Shown piece after piece: positions 46,383 through 55,319 of a stretch of 64,000 nt of DNA. Source of the DNA: Sphingobium chungbukense (GTDB taxonomy: Bacteria > Pseudomonadota > Alphaproteobacteria > Sphingomonadales > Sphingomonadaceae); assembly GCF_001005725.1 (NCBI RefSeq), contig NZ_LBIC01000003.1, positions 310,001 to 374,000 on the forward strand. The letters run 5' to 3'. The notes beneath the pieces are model-generated. The model was not told where the DNA came from. It saw only the letters and a program-made list of their open reading frames with translations, and did not search any database. Each line of letters starts with the position of its first letter. Within the stretch, counting starts at the first letter, position 1. A program made the translations under genes and the position numbers.

Positions 46383-46636
46383 TCCGCCTTATGATTCGGA
46401 TTTAGCCAGGCTCGCTCCACCCCAAATCGTCTCGCGATGCAGCACTGCTCCAAAACGGATCGTCGCAAATGCAGGGCGGAGTGTCCTTTGAGACGAACGG
46501 ATCATCGGAAAAGCGGGTCCGCGCGTCCCACGCCCGATTGCCAGCCTTTCGCAATTATGTCCTGCTGCTGCGCAACATAAATCAAAACGCAGCGGATGTC
46601 TGATGCTTACACACTGCCTCCCGGCGGTGATCCGTT

Positions 46637-46648
46637 TGACGTCATGAC
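46637..46648. promoter_or_regulatory. Overlapping palindromes before the priming transferase gene
   Basis: TGACGTCA (46637-46644) and GTCATGAC (46641-46648) overlap in the 282-base gap 46383-46664, about 20 bases before the start codon at 46665. Their place between promoter and start would suit a repressor or attenuator site. I see no clear promoter hexamers and nothing else recognisable in that gap. Confidence 0.25.
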
Positions 46649-46664
46649 ATAAAAAGGGTTGCAG

Positions 46665-48056
46665 ATGTCGAAAATTGATCTGGCGATCGAAGGTGTTCCC
46701 AGTCGCCAGCCCGCAACAGCCGCCGGACAGCGGAACGCCAGGCTTTGGCTTTGCCTGTTGCTGCTGGTCGCCGATATGGCGGCGCTGGCGACGGGCTTCG
46801 CCTTCGGCCTGCGCGCGGCAGGCTTGCCCTGGCTCGCGGACGGACAATGGCAGCCGCTGGCGGGCGGAATGATCGTCTATGGCGTGCTGGCCTTCCACAA
46901 CCAGGCTTACAATCCCCATTGCCTTACCCGCATGACCCAGTCCTGCCGCAGCGCGACCATGGCTTTTGCCGGGACGCTGCTGATCTTCCTGCTGGTGGTC
47001 TTCTCGCTGAAGGCAACGGGCAGCTTGTCCCGGCTGGGTGTATCGGCGGGCATAATGTGCAGCGGGACGCTGATCGTGCTGCAACGGTTGCTCATCGTGC
47101 AGACCGTCCGCCGCAACTTCGCCGACGGGCTGTTCGCGCAACTGTTGATCATCGATGACGGCGTCATTCCCGAAGATGTCAGCGGTATGGTGATCGTCGA
47201 TGCGATCGCCATAGGCCTGAAGGCCGATCTCGACGATCCCTATATGCTGCACCGTCTGGGGACCATGCTGCGCGATTATGATCGGGTCGTGATCTCCTGC
47301 CCCGCGGAACGCAAGGCCGATTGGGCGCAGATGCTGAAGGGCGGCAACATATTGGGCGAGATCATCGTGCCCGAACTGGACCCGATGGCGCCGCTGGCCG
47401 TGCAGGCCTATCGGGGAACGCCGACGCTGGTGGTGTCACGCGGGCCGCTGAACCTTGCCAACCGGGCGAAAAAGCGGTTGCTGGATATCGTGCTGACGGT
47501 GCCGGTCCTGATCGCGCTCGCGCCGCTGATGGCGGTGATCGCGATCCTGATCAAGCTGGACTCGCCAGGTCCGGTCTTCTTCCGGCAGGAACGGATCGGG
47601 CGCGGCAACATGTTGTTCCATATCCTGAAATTCCGCAGCATGCGGGTCGAGCAATGCGATGCCGCCGGCGCGACATCCACCCAGCGCCACGATAACCGGA
47701 TCACCCGCGTCGGCGCCTTCATCCGCAAGACCAGCATCGACGAACTGCCGCAACTCATCAATGTGCTGCTGGGCGAGATGAGCCTGGTGGGGCCGCGTCC
47801 CCATGCGCTCGGCTCGACCGCGGAGGAACAGCTTTTCTGGCAGGTCGACCGCCAATATTGGCACCGTCATGCTCTGAAACCCGGCATTACAGGCCTGGCG
47901 CAGATCAGGGGTTTTCGCGGCGCGACCGAAACCCGGCGCGACATATTGAACCGGGTAGAGGCGGACCTGGAATATCTGCATGGCTGGAGCCTGATGCGGG
48001 ACATTGCGATCCTACTGGGCACGGTCAATGTCCTCGTCCACAAGAACGCATATTGA
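46665..48056 (+). CDS. Undecaprenyl-phosphate sugar-1-phosphate transferase (priming enzyme of EPS synthesis)
   Basis: 463 residues from ATG 46665 (AAAGGG upstream). Four N-terminal membrane helices (about 20-150), a cytosolic CoA-binding-like domain, a fifth hydrophobic segment (about 275-300), then the bacterial sugar transferase domain with KRLLDIVLTVP, KLDSPGPVFFRQERIG, LKFRSM and SLVGPRPHAL. It loads the first sugar phosphate on the lipid carrier. It resembles the sphingan-cluster SpsB/GelB type in size and layout. It is separated from the rest of the locus by a small gene and gaps of 247 and 191 bases. Confidence 0.93.
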   Translation: MSKIDLAIEGVPSRQPATAAGQRNARLWLCLLLLVADMAALATGFAFGLRAAGLPWLADGQWQPLAGGMIVYGVLAFHNQAYNPHCLTRMTQSCRSATMAFAGTLLIFLLVVFSLKATGSLSRLGVSAGIMCSGTLIVLQRLLIVQTVRRNFADGLFAQLLIIDDGVIPEDVSGMVIVDAIAIGLKADLDDPYMLHRLGTMLRDYDRVVISCPAERKADWAQMLKGGNILGEIIVPELDPMAPLAVQAYRGTPTLVVSRGPLNLANRAKKRLLDIVLTVPVLIALAPLMAVIAILIKLDSPGPVFFRQERIGRGNMLFHILKFRSMRVEQCDAAGATSTQRHDNRITRVGAFIRKTSIDELPQLINVLLGEMSLVGPRPHALGSTAEEQLFWQVDRQYWHRHALKPGITGLAQIRGFRGATETRRDILNRVEADLEYLHGWSLMRDIAILLGTVNVLVHKNAY

Positions 48057-48303
48057 ACACGACTCGAACGGGGATGCCAAGACGAAGCATTGGATCAAAA
48101 GTTCCTGAAAAAAGTTACGCACCCGATGTTTTTACGATGAACCGTTGAGCAAAACGGCTCATCCCTATCCCAGATCAAGAATCACCACGCCGTCGACTGT
48201 CATATGCGACGAATTGATGTCACTTCCCCCTGCGCTCCAACTATTTGTTAACCGCAAAATCGGATATTAACGTCATCAGCAATCGGGCGGCGGGAATATC
48301 GAC

Positions 48304-48504
48304 GTGGCGGAAGATTTTGCGGGCATCGCGGTAGTGCAACCTTCATTGATGGACAAGGCGGAGGCGCGACGGGAATTTCCGGTGCGGGCCGATGCGGCCA
48401 CCTTTGCCGACCGCGCCGAGAGCGGCATCCAGTTCGTCTCGCGCTGGGCCGGCATCCTGGCCTTCGTCGGCGCCGTCGCCGCCATTGCCTGGCTGATCCT
48501 CTGA
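48304..48504 (+). CDS. Small membrane protein (66 aa), unknown
   Basis: GTG start at 48304. A polar N-terminal part is followed by a C-terminal hydrophobic helix (about 45-66, WAGILAFVGAVAAIAWLIL). No family recognised. Located between the priming transferase and the outer-membrane barrel gene, in the same direction. The AT-rich stretch at 48057-48300 and the gap 48505-48695 show no other gene. Confidence 0.45.
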   Translation: MAEDFAGIAVVQPSLMDKAEARREFPVRADAATFADRAESGIQFVSRWAGILAFVGAVAAIAWLIL

Positions 48505-48695
48505 AGCGGACTCGCGCCGCTTAGCTTTCTCCCAGATGAACAGCCTCAGGGTGCGTCGGACATGGGTTCGCCGCGCCCTTTTTGCGATGAACCGAGCCGT
48601 TGTTTTGACACGACAAGCCGATTTCCAGACAGTGGCTTTACGGTGAAATCCTTCTAGCATGCCCTGATTGCTGCAATGCAATAAGGGTCATAAGA

Positions 48696-49979
48696 TTGTA
48701 TAGAGATAATAGTCCGCGTTTGCGGGGCAGCTTTCACGCGCCCTGTGAACGAAAAATTTTTCGGTCACGCGCTTTCATCGCGGCGGCATGGAGTGGCGCT
48801 GCAATGTTGGCGATGTTGCCGCTCGTCTTGCATGCACAGGAGGACGATGACACCACAGTCCAGAAGCAACCGAAAAATCCCACGGAACAAAAGCGAATCC
48901 AGGATTATGGGCTTCATCTGACGGCGGGCTTGGATCTTCTCTATGACGACAATGTCTATCGCGTCGATGACAGGGTCGAAAATCCGAAAGACGACCTGAT
49001 CGTCACCCCTTCGCTGGAGGCGACCTATGGCATGCCGGTCGGCCGGCACGACATCCTTCTGCGCGGCAAGATCGGCTACGACCGCTTCGTATCCGAAGGA
49101 CAGCGCAGCAAGTTGCGGCTGGATACGGAAGCGAAGGCGAACATCCGCTTCGGCGCGACCTGCCTGATCACGCCCCGCGCCGCCTATCGCCAGCAGCGGG
49201 CCGATTATGGCGACATCAACTCCGCGACCGAAAATCTTCAGAAATTCGCGACCGTTGGCGCGGATTTCACGTGCGAACGGCCTGGACTGTTCCCGGTTGC
49301 AAGCTATGAGCGCGACACCACGCGCAACGCCGCACAGTTCGACTATGCCGATCAGACCAGCGACACTTTCATGGGCGGCGTGGGCTATAGCAAGCCCAGC
49401 CTCGGCACGCTGACCGCTTATTATGAGCGGGTGAACAGCAAGCGCGACACGCTGGGGATCGAGAACCGGATCAACAGCTATGGCCTGCGCTTCCAGCGGT
49501 CCGTTTCCCCGATCACGCAGATCGATGCGGATATCCGCTGGCTGGACGTGAACAGCGATAGCGCGGCGGTGGGCGGCTATGACGGCCTAGGCTGGAAGGT
49601 CAGCCTGTCGACGACCGCCATTCCGCGCCTGAAGCTGACCGCGACGACCGAGCGGGCGATCATCAATGACAGCCTGATCGCCAGCGGCTTCGCCATTGAC
49701 ACCAGTTATCGCATCCAGGGCGAATTCTCGATCTCCGAACTGACGTCGGCCGGGCTGTATGCGGAATGGGACCGACGCAAGTTCCGGCAGGATGCAGCGC
49801 TTCGTCCCTATTCGATCACGGCCGATCGCAATCGTCGCTTCGGTGCCATGCTGACGAGGAAACTTTCGGACCGTTTCGATCTTATGCTCGATGCCCAGCA
49901 TTATATCCGCAGAACTGACACCAGCGTCTCCAACTATAGCGGTACGCAAGTGACGCTGGGTGCAGCTCTGCATTTCTAG
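48696..49979 (+). CDS. Outer-membrane beta-barrel protein of the EPS locus
   Basis: 427 residues from a TTG at 48696 with AAGGG nine bases before it; no ATG fits before the signal core. Signal peptide AAAWSGAAMLAMLPLVLHA (cleavage after about 49). The mature part is a string of amphipathic strands with many Tyr/Arg/Asp turns (LDLLYDDNVYR), ending VTLGAALHF, an outer-membrane C-terminal signature. BBP2-like barrels of this type occur in Wzy-dependent EPS loci and may help secretion or surface attachment. Next gene starts 22 bases after. Confidence 0.8.
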   Translation: MYRDNSPRLRGSFHAPCERKIFRSRAFIAAAWSGAAMLAMLPLVLHAQEDDDTTVQKQPKNPTEQKRIQDYGLHLTAGLDLLYDDNVYRVDDRVENPKDDLIVTPSLEATYGMPVGRHDILLRGKIGYDRFVSEGQRSKLRLDTEAKANIRFGATCLITPRAAYRQQRADYGDINSATENLQKFATVGADFTCERPGLFPVASYERDTTRNAAQFDYADQTSDTFMGGVGYSKPSLGTLTAYYERVNSKRDTLGIENRINSYGLRFQRSVSPITQIDADIRWLDVNSDSAAVGGYDGLGWKVSLSTTAIPRLKLTATTERAIINDSLIASGFAIDTSYRIQGEFSISELTSAGLYAEWDRRKFRQDAALRPYSITADRNRRFGAMLTRKLSDRFDLMLDAQHYIRRTDTSVSNYSGTQVTLGAALHF

Positions 49980-50001
49980 ATCCTCATATATTTGGGAGCC
50001 A

Positions 50002-50829
50002 ATGGCTGTGAAAGCTGAAACTCTCGCCAAAAGTCTTTCCGCCCTGCTGATGATTGCGGGGCCGGTGACGGCGACTGCACAGAATAGCACGGGCGCTGCC
50101 GCGATGACTGCGGCCGTTCCACCCCCGTCGACGGCCAGCGCTGGTTATCAGCTTGGGCCGAACGACGAACTGAAGATTTCCGTCTTCGGACAGCCCGACC
50201 TGTCGACCACGACCCGCATCAAGGAGGACGGCACGGTCGTCCTTGCACTGGTGGGGCCGCTGACGGCGAAGGGCAAGACGACGTCGCAGCTCGCCCAGGA
50301 TATCGAGGCGGGCTATGCCAGCGGAGGCTATCTCACCAAGCCCTCGGTCAGCGTAGAAGTCAGCAATTATGTCAGCCGCTTCGTCACGGTCCTGGGCAAT
50401 GTGCCGCAGGCAGGAAACTATCCGCTCGACCGCGATTATACGGTGGCCTCGATGCTCGCCAAGGCGGGCGGGTCGACCAAGGATGGCGCCAATGCCGTCA
50501 TCCTGACTCCTGCCGACGGCAGCGGGCCGGTGCGCATTTCGCTGGCCGACATGGCGGCGGGCGCGATGCGGCCGTTGAAGGCGGGCGACACGCTGTTCGT
50601 GCCGCCCGCCGAGAAAGTCTATGTCTACGGCCAGGTCCAGCAGCCCGGCGCCTTTTCCTATGTGCCGGGGCAAAGCTTCCGGCAGGCATTGGCGCTGGCC
50701 GGCGGACCGACGCTGGCAGGTTCCACGAAACGCATAAAAGTGCGCCGGGAGGGGAAGGAAATACAGGCCAATCTGGACGATCCGGTGAAGCCTGAAGATG
50801 TCCTCATCATCCGGGAGAAGCTGTTTTGA
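50002..50829 (+). CDS. Polysaccharide export protein, Wza/GumB family
   Basis: 275 residues from ATG 50002 (GGGAG upstream). Signal peptide (about 1-25, ending ATAQ), then the polysaccharide-biosynthesis/export domain (YQLGPNDELKISVFGQPDLS) and two SLBB domains (VTVLGNVPQAGNYPLD; VYVYGQVQQPGAFSYVPG). No lipobox cysteine is visible. It forms the periplasm-to-surface channel. It overlaps the AAA ATPase gene by four bases (TTGA). Confidence 0.93.
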   Translation: MAVKAETLAKSLSALLMIAGPVTATAQNSTGAAAMTAAVPPPSTASAGYQLGPNDELKISVFGQPDLSTTTRIKEDGTVVLALVGPLTAKGKTTSQLAQDIEAGYASGGYLTKPSVSVEVSNYVSRFVTVLGNVPQAGNYPLDRDYTVASMLAKAGGSTKDGANAVILTPADGSGPVRISLADMAAGAMRPLKAGDTLFVPPAEKVYVYGQVQQPGAFSYVPGQSFRQALALAGGPTLAGSTKRIKVRREGKEIQANLDDPVKPEDVLIIREKLF

Positions 50830-52241
50830 CGACACTCGATCAAGGCTTCACGCAACCACGGTCCGGTCTTTTCGACCGGTTCATGTCCCTGACCCGCAGC
50901 GCCGACAAACGCAACGAGCGCATCATTCCCGACGATGTGCCGCTGCATCTGGACGTGCCGGCATTGCCCGGCTTCCGGCAGGAGGCGCTGGAGATGGAAG
51001 CGGGAGAATCCGCCCATCGCCCGCTGTCGATGAGCGCCATGGCCGCGCCGATCAAACCGATCAGCCTGCGCCGCGACAGCATCTATGCCGCCTTCAACAC
51101 CGCCATGCCGGTGACGGACCGCCATGGCCTGGCGGGGCGCAACAGCGAGTTGGAGAAGCTGGTCGAGGCGATCGTCGTGCAGCGCAAGCATGCCGTGATC
51201 TTCGGCACGCGCGGATCGGGCAAGACCTCGCTCGCCCGTGTGTTCGGCGATCTGGCCGATGAGGCTGGCTGTATCGCCCTTTATGCCTCGGCCAACGGCG
51301 AAGCGGATTTCGATTCCCTCTTCCGCCCCTTCCTGACCGAACTGCCGATGAGCAACACGGGACAGGAGCGGGTGCGCAAGATGATGGGCGAACGGCTCGA
51401 CGTCTCCCGCCTCTCCGCCCTGCTGGTGGAGGAGGTGCGCGAACGTTCGATCCTCATCATCGACGAATATGACCGGGTGCAGTCCGAAACCGCCAAGCAG
51501 GAAGTCGCGACGCTGCTCAAGCTGCTGACCGACATCCACTCGCCGGTGCAGGTCGTGCTGGTCGGTATTGCGAGCGACATTGACGGGCTGATCGCAGCCC
51601 ATCCATCGCTGCGCCGCCACCTGGCGTCGCAGCGGGTCGCGCCGATCCCCAAGCCGGAGCTGGAGCGACTGCTGCTGAGCTGCGCCGGCAATGCCCGACT
51701 GTCCATCGACGACGATGCGTTGGACATGCTGTCGGGCGCGGCGATGGGTTCGCCCTATCATGCCCGGCTGTTCGGCATGTCGGCGGCCCTGGCGACGGAG
51801 GCCAGCGGTCGCGACCGCATGATCCTGTCCGACATCGAGCAGGGCCTTGTGTCCGCTCTGGAGGATTGGGAGGAGATGAGCGGCCAGACCTACGCGCTGT
51901 TCCGTCGCATCCTGTGGGAAGCCGGCTCGACGCGCCGGATGATCGCGCTGGCCGCCGTTGTGGCGTCTCAGATGTCGGCCATTTCCTATGAGCGGCTGGT
52001 GAAGCTAGGCCATGAAGTGCTGGGCGGCGGGTCGATCAACGAAGGACAGGCGCGCGACGCCATGGCGCGGTTGCAACCCGCCCTGGTCGCAACGCCCAAT
52101 GGCGAACTGTGGATGTTCGAAGATACGCTGGCGCCGCAATTCCTGCTGCTGATGGCGAAGCAGCCGGTGCAGAGCGCGCCGCCTGTCCAGACGCCTGCCG
52201 AGGAAATGCGCGCGCTGCTCAAGGGAGTGGACGGGCTATGA
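50826..52241 (+). CDS. AAA ATPase within the EPS operon
   Basis: 471 residues. A TTG start at 50826 is favoured because GGGAGAAG lies at correct distance and it gives a 4-base overlap; ATG 50883 is the alternative. A non-conserved N-terminal part (about 1-85) is followed by an ORC/STAND-like AAA domain: Walker A GTRGSGKTS (about 127-135), Walker B ILIIDEYDRV, a sensor-type VVLVGIASDID; a winged-helix-like C-terminus follows. No membrane helix. Such an ATPase is not part of the standard Wza-Wzc machinery; the location suggests a regulatory or assembly role for export. Function unknown. Confidence 0.85.
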   Translation: MTTLDQGFTQPRSGLFDRFMSLTRSADKRNERIIPDDVPLHLDVPALPGFRQEALEMEAGESAHRPLSMSAMAAPIKPISLRRDSIYAAFNTAMPVTDRHGLAGRNSELEKLVEAIVVQRKHAVIFGTRGSGKTSLARVFGDLADEAGCIALYASANGEADFDSLFRPFLTELPMSNTGQERVRKMMGERLDVSRLSALLVEEVRERSILIIDEYDRVQSETAKQEVATLLKLLTDIHSPVQVVLVGIASDIDGLIAAHPSLRRHLASQRVAPIPKPELERLLLSCAGNARLSIDDDALDMLSGAAMGSPYHARLFGMSAALATEASGRDRMILSDIEQGLVSALEDWEEMSGQTYALFRRILWEAGSTRRMIALAAVVASQMSAISYERLVKLGHEVLGGGSINEGQARDAMARLQPALVATPNGELWMFEDTLAPQFLLLMAKQPVQSAPPVQTPAEEMRALLKGVDGL

Positions 52242-53596
52242 CCATGAACCCCATCGATTTGCTGGCGGCGCTTCAAGCGCGCTGGCGCACGGCGGCGATG
52301 ATCGGGGGCATATTGTTCCTGATGATCGCCATCCTCGCCTTCATCCAGCCGCGCCAATATATCGGTACGGCTTCGCTGCTGCTCGACCTGTCGCAGACGG
52401 ACCCGACCGACGCCAATGCGGCGCAGGGTGCGAAGCCGGACACGGACTCCATCCTCGGCACCCAGACCGACATCATGCGCAGCGGCAAGGTGATGAACGC
52501 CGTCGCCAAGGAGGCGGGCTTCGTCGACGCTCAGCCGACCGACATGCCCGCCGATGCGCGGTTGCAGAACGCCGCCGCGGTGGTGAGCAAGAACATGCTG
52601 GTCACCACCGGCCGGCAGAGCAACGTACTCCAGATCCAGTATCTGGACCCCGATCCGCAGGTCGCGGCGAAGGTCGCGAACCTGATCGCCAAGATCTACA
52701 TGCGCGAGCAGGTCGAACTGCGCGCTTCTCCGGCCCGCGGCTCCGCCAAATGGTTCGATCAGCAAACGGAAGAGGTGCGCCGCCGTTACGAACTGGCGCA
52801 GAAGAAGCTGTCCGATTTCCAGCGGGCGCATGACATCATCGGCATCAACCGTATGGACCTTGAGGCCGAAAAGCTGAAGAATATGTCCTATCAGCTCACC
52901 CAGGCGCAGGCGGAAGCCGCCGCAGCCCGGTCGAAGGCCGGCGCGGGCGCCGTGTCCGACATCGAAGGATCGCTGATCGTCCAGAATTTGCAGGAACAGG
53001 TGGCGCAGCAATCCGCCCGCGTGTCCGAACTGCAAAAGACACTCGGTCCCAATCATCCGTCCATGGCGGCGGCCAATGCGCAGCTTTCAGAACTCCAGTC
53101 CAAGCTGGCGGCGGCACGATCCAGCCAGGCAGGCGCGGTCAATGCGAACAGCGTGGCGGCCAGCCGTCGCGAGGGCGACCTCAAATCCAACATGGCGGGC
53201 CAGGAGGATCGCATGATCCGCATGTCCGATGTGCAGGACCAGTTGATGGTCATGCAGCGCGACGTCGATGCGGCACGGCAGACCTATGACACGGTGCGCC
53301 AGCGCTTCAACGAGGCGGCGCTCAAGAGCCAGATCTCGCAGCCCAATGCCAGCCCGCTGGACGAGGCGACCGTGCCCCTGCTGCCTGCCAAGCCCAACAT
53401 CATGCTGTGGCTGGTCGGCGGCGTCGCGCTGGGTCTGGTCGGCGGGATCGCGGCCGTGATCCTGATGGAGATCATCCATCCGCGTGTTCGCTCGGCCGCT
53501 GGCGTGGCCCGCGCGACCGAAGTCGAAGTCATCACCGAACTGATGCCGGTCCCGACCCATGGTGGCTGGTTCTTCAAGCAGCAGGAGGCCGCATGA
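52238..53596 (+). CDS. Polysaccharide co-polymerase (GumC/Wzz family)
   Basis: 452 residues from ATG 52238 (ATGA overlap). N-terminal membrane helix (about 20-42), Wzz domain (PRQYIGTASLLLDLS), long periplasmic coiled coil (about 180-390, including LQEQVAQQSARVSELQKTLG), C-terminal membrane helix (about 400-425, IMLWLVGGVALGLVGGIAAVIL). No kinase domain is attached; the next gene encodes its separated partner. It sets polymer chain length and bridges synthesis and export. Confidence 0.93.
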   Translation: MTMNPIDLLAALQARWRTAAMIGGILFLMIAILAFIQPRQYIGTASLLLDLSQTDPTDANAAQGAKPDTDSILGTQTDIMRSGKVMNAVAKEAGFVDAQPTDMPADARLQNAAAVVSKNMLVTTGRQSNVLQIQYLDPDPQVAAKVANLIAKIYMREQVELRASPARGSAKWFDQQTEEVRRRYELAQKKLSDFQRAHDIIGINRMDLEAEKLKNMSYQLTQAQAEAAAARSKAGAGAVSDIEGSLIVQNLQEQVAQQSARVSELQKTLGPNHPSMAAANAQLSELQSKLAAARSSQAGAVNANSVAASRREGDLKSNMAGQEDRMIRMSDVQDQLMVMQRDVDAARQTYDTVRQRFNEAALKSQISQPNASPLDEATVPLLPAKPNIMLWLVGGVALGLVGGIAAVILMEIIHPRVRSAAGVARATEVEVITELMPVPTHGGWFFKQQEAA

Positions 53597-54510
53597 GACT
53601 GCGTTCCACGGCAGGCGCACCGCCTCAACTCGCATCGAGTGGCATTGGGGGCAGCACGAGCAACCTGCGTCCCCGCGCCCGCGACAGCCATAATTTCGCC
53701 CGCCTCGCGGTGGAGCATGGTTTTCTTGCCGAAGACGATGTCCACAAGGTCGAGGCCCATGCCCGGTCCCAGGGTCTGGCGCTGCATGATGCGGCGGTCG
53801 ACCTGGGGCTGTTGAACCCCGAGGACGCGGGGATACTCGCGGCCTTGCAGGGCGGCTTCGCCCTGCTGCCGGAGGGCGACCAGCGGATCGATCCGCTCGT
53901 GGTCGCGGCGTTCGATCCTGCCAATGCCTATGCCGCCAAGGTGCGGACCATCCGCGCCAAGATGCGAGTGGCCGCCAAGGATGGCGATCCAGCCTCCCTG
54001 CGGCTGGCGGTACTGGCGATCGAAGCGGGTGACGAAGCCGCGATCATGGCGGCCAACCTCGCCGTCGTGCTGGCGCAGATGGATGGGCAGACCATGTTGA
54101 TCGACGTCGACATGGGGCGGCCTTCGCTCGACCGGCTGTTCCGCATCGCCAACAAGGCGGGTCTTGCCGAGCAGTTGATGGGCAGCGCGGCGCTGCTTCC
54201 GGCCGCGAAAACCGCGGTCGAAGGGCTGTGGCTGATGACCGCGGGCCGGGCTTCGGGCAGTGCGACCAGCCTCATCACCCGTGGTCCGCTGGCCGAAACC
54301 GCCAATGGCTGGGGCCTGCGCGACACGTCGATGCTGTTCTACCTCGCCGAGCGTAAGGGGGACCAGACGCCCTATGGCAGCATACTTGCAGGCTTCGACG
54401 CGGTGGTGATCGTGGCGCGGCGCGGCGATACCGCGATCGCCGACATGCGCCGCGTGATCGACGATCTCGACCGTCATGGCGTGCCCATTGCCGGGACGGT
54501 GATTGCATGA
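53593..54510 (+). CDS. BY-kinase (CpsD/Wzc-like) homologue with degenerate Walker A and MshEN-like N-terminus
   Basis: 305 residues from ATG 53593. Residues about 34-95 (ARLAVEHGFLAEDDVHKVEAH... DLGLLNPEDAGILAAL) resemble the MshEN/GspE N-terminal module. The rest aligns with the CpsD/Wzc tyrosine-kinase domain: Walker A' LIDVDMGRPSLDRLF (D171, D173) is kept, but the P-loop reads GDEAAIMAANLA where active kinases have GEGKSTVAANLA, so the ATP-binding lysine is Ala149. No tyrosine cluster is present at the C-terminus. It is probably a pseudokinase partner of the co-polymerase. ATGA overlaps on both sides. Confidence 0.8.
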   Translation: MRLRSTAGAPPQLASSGIGGSTSNLRPRARDSHNFARLAVEHGFLAEDDVHKVEAHARSQGLALHDAAVDLGLLNPEDAGILAALQGGFALLPEGDQRIDPLVVAAFDPANAYAAKVRTIRAKMRVAAKDGDPASLRLAVLAIEAGDEAAIMAANLAVVLAQMDGQTMLIDVDMGRPSLDRLFRIANKAGLAEQLMGSAALLPAAKTAVEGLWLMTAGRASGSATSLITRGPLAETANGWGLRDTSMLFYLAERKGDQTPYGSILAGFDAVVIVARRGDTAIADMRRVIDDLDRHGVPIAGTVIA

Positions 54511-55319
54511 GCGCCGAACAAGCGCTGGCGCGCCGCCAGCCCTTTCCCTCACCCGGCATCGGGCAGGACGCGCCCGTCGCTCAAGTCGGCGGCGTACCGG
54601 TTTCCACATTGTCGCTGGACGCGCTGATCGCCAAGATGCTGATCGAGGCGCCCCTGCGGCGAAGTCTCGATCAACCGCCCCTGCTGGTGTTCGACGCCAA
54701 CGGGCAGGGTCTGTCGATGAACGCCAGCGACCCGGTTTTCCGAACCAATCTGGCGCAGGCGGACCTGATCCATGCCGATGGGCAGATCATCGTCATGGCG
54801 TCCCGCTGGTTCGGCGGCCCGCCTATCGCGGATCGTTCCAGTACCACCGACATGTTCACCGACAGCCTGAAACCGGCGGCAGAGGCGGGGGTCCGCTATT
54901 ATCTGCTGGGCGCGGAGGAGAAGGTGAACGCGCAATGCGCCAGCCGGATCGTCGCCATGGCGCCGGGGCTTCAACTCGCGGGACGCCGCAATGGCTTCTG
55001 GAGGCCGGAAGAGGAAGATGCGGTGATCGATGCGATCAATGAAACCGCACCCGACATCCTGTGGGTCGGCACCGGCAAGCCGCGCGAGCAGGCCTTCTGC
55101 GTGCGCCACCGGCACCGGATCAAGGCCGGCTGGATCGTCACCTGCGGCGGCCTGTTCAACTATATCACCGGCGATTATCCGCGCGCGCCGCTGTGGATGC
55201 AGAAATCGGGGTTCGAATGGCTGCACCGCATGGCGACGCGGCCCAAGGAACTCGCCTGGCGCTATATCACCACCAATCCGCACGCGCTCTGGCTGATCTG
55301 GAAACACCGCCATGGCTGA
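54507..55319 (+). CDS. WecG/TagA/CpsF family (GT26) glycosyltransferase
   Basis: 270 residues. Family landmarks: ILxADGQ-type IHADGQIIV, YYLLGAEEKVN, PDILWVGTGKPREQAF and CGGLFNYITGDYPRAP. It transfers an activated sugar to a lipid-linked intermediate, often the second step after the priming transferase. The start overlaps the preceding stop and the end overlaps the flippase gene by 8 bases. Confidence 0.93.
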   Translation: MSAEQALARRQPFPSPGIGQDAPVAQVGGVPVSTLSLDALIAKMLIEAPLRRSLDQPPLLVFDANGQGLSMNASDPVFRTNLAQADLIHADGQIIVMASRWFGGPPIADRSSTTDMFTDSLKPAAEAGVRYYLLGAEEKVNAQCASRIVAMAPGLQLAGRRNGFWRPEEEDAVIDAINETAPDILWVGTGKPREQAFCVRHRHRIKAGWIVTCGGLFNYITGDYPRAPLWMQKSGFEWLHRMATRPKELAWRYITTNPHALWLIWKHRHG

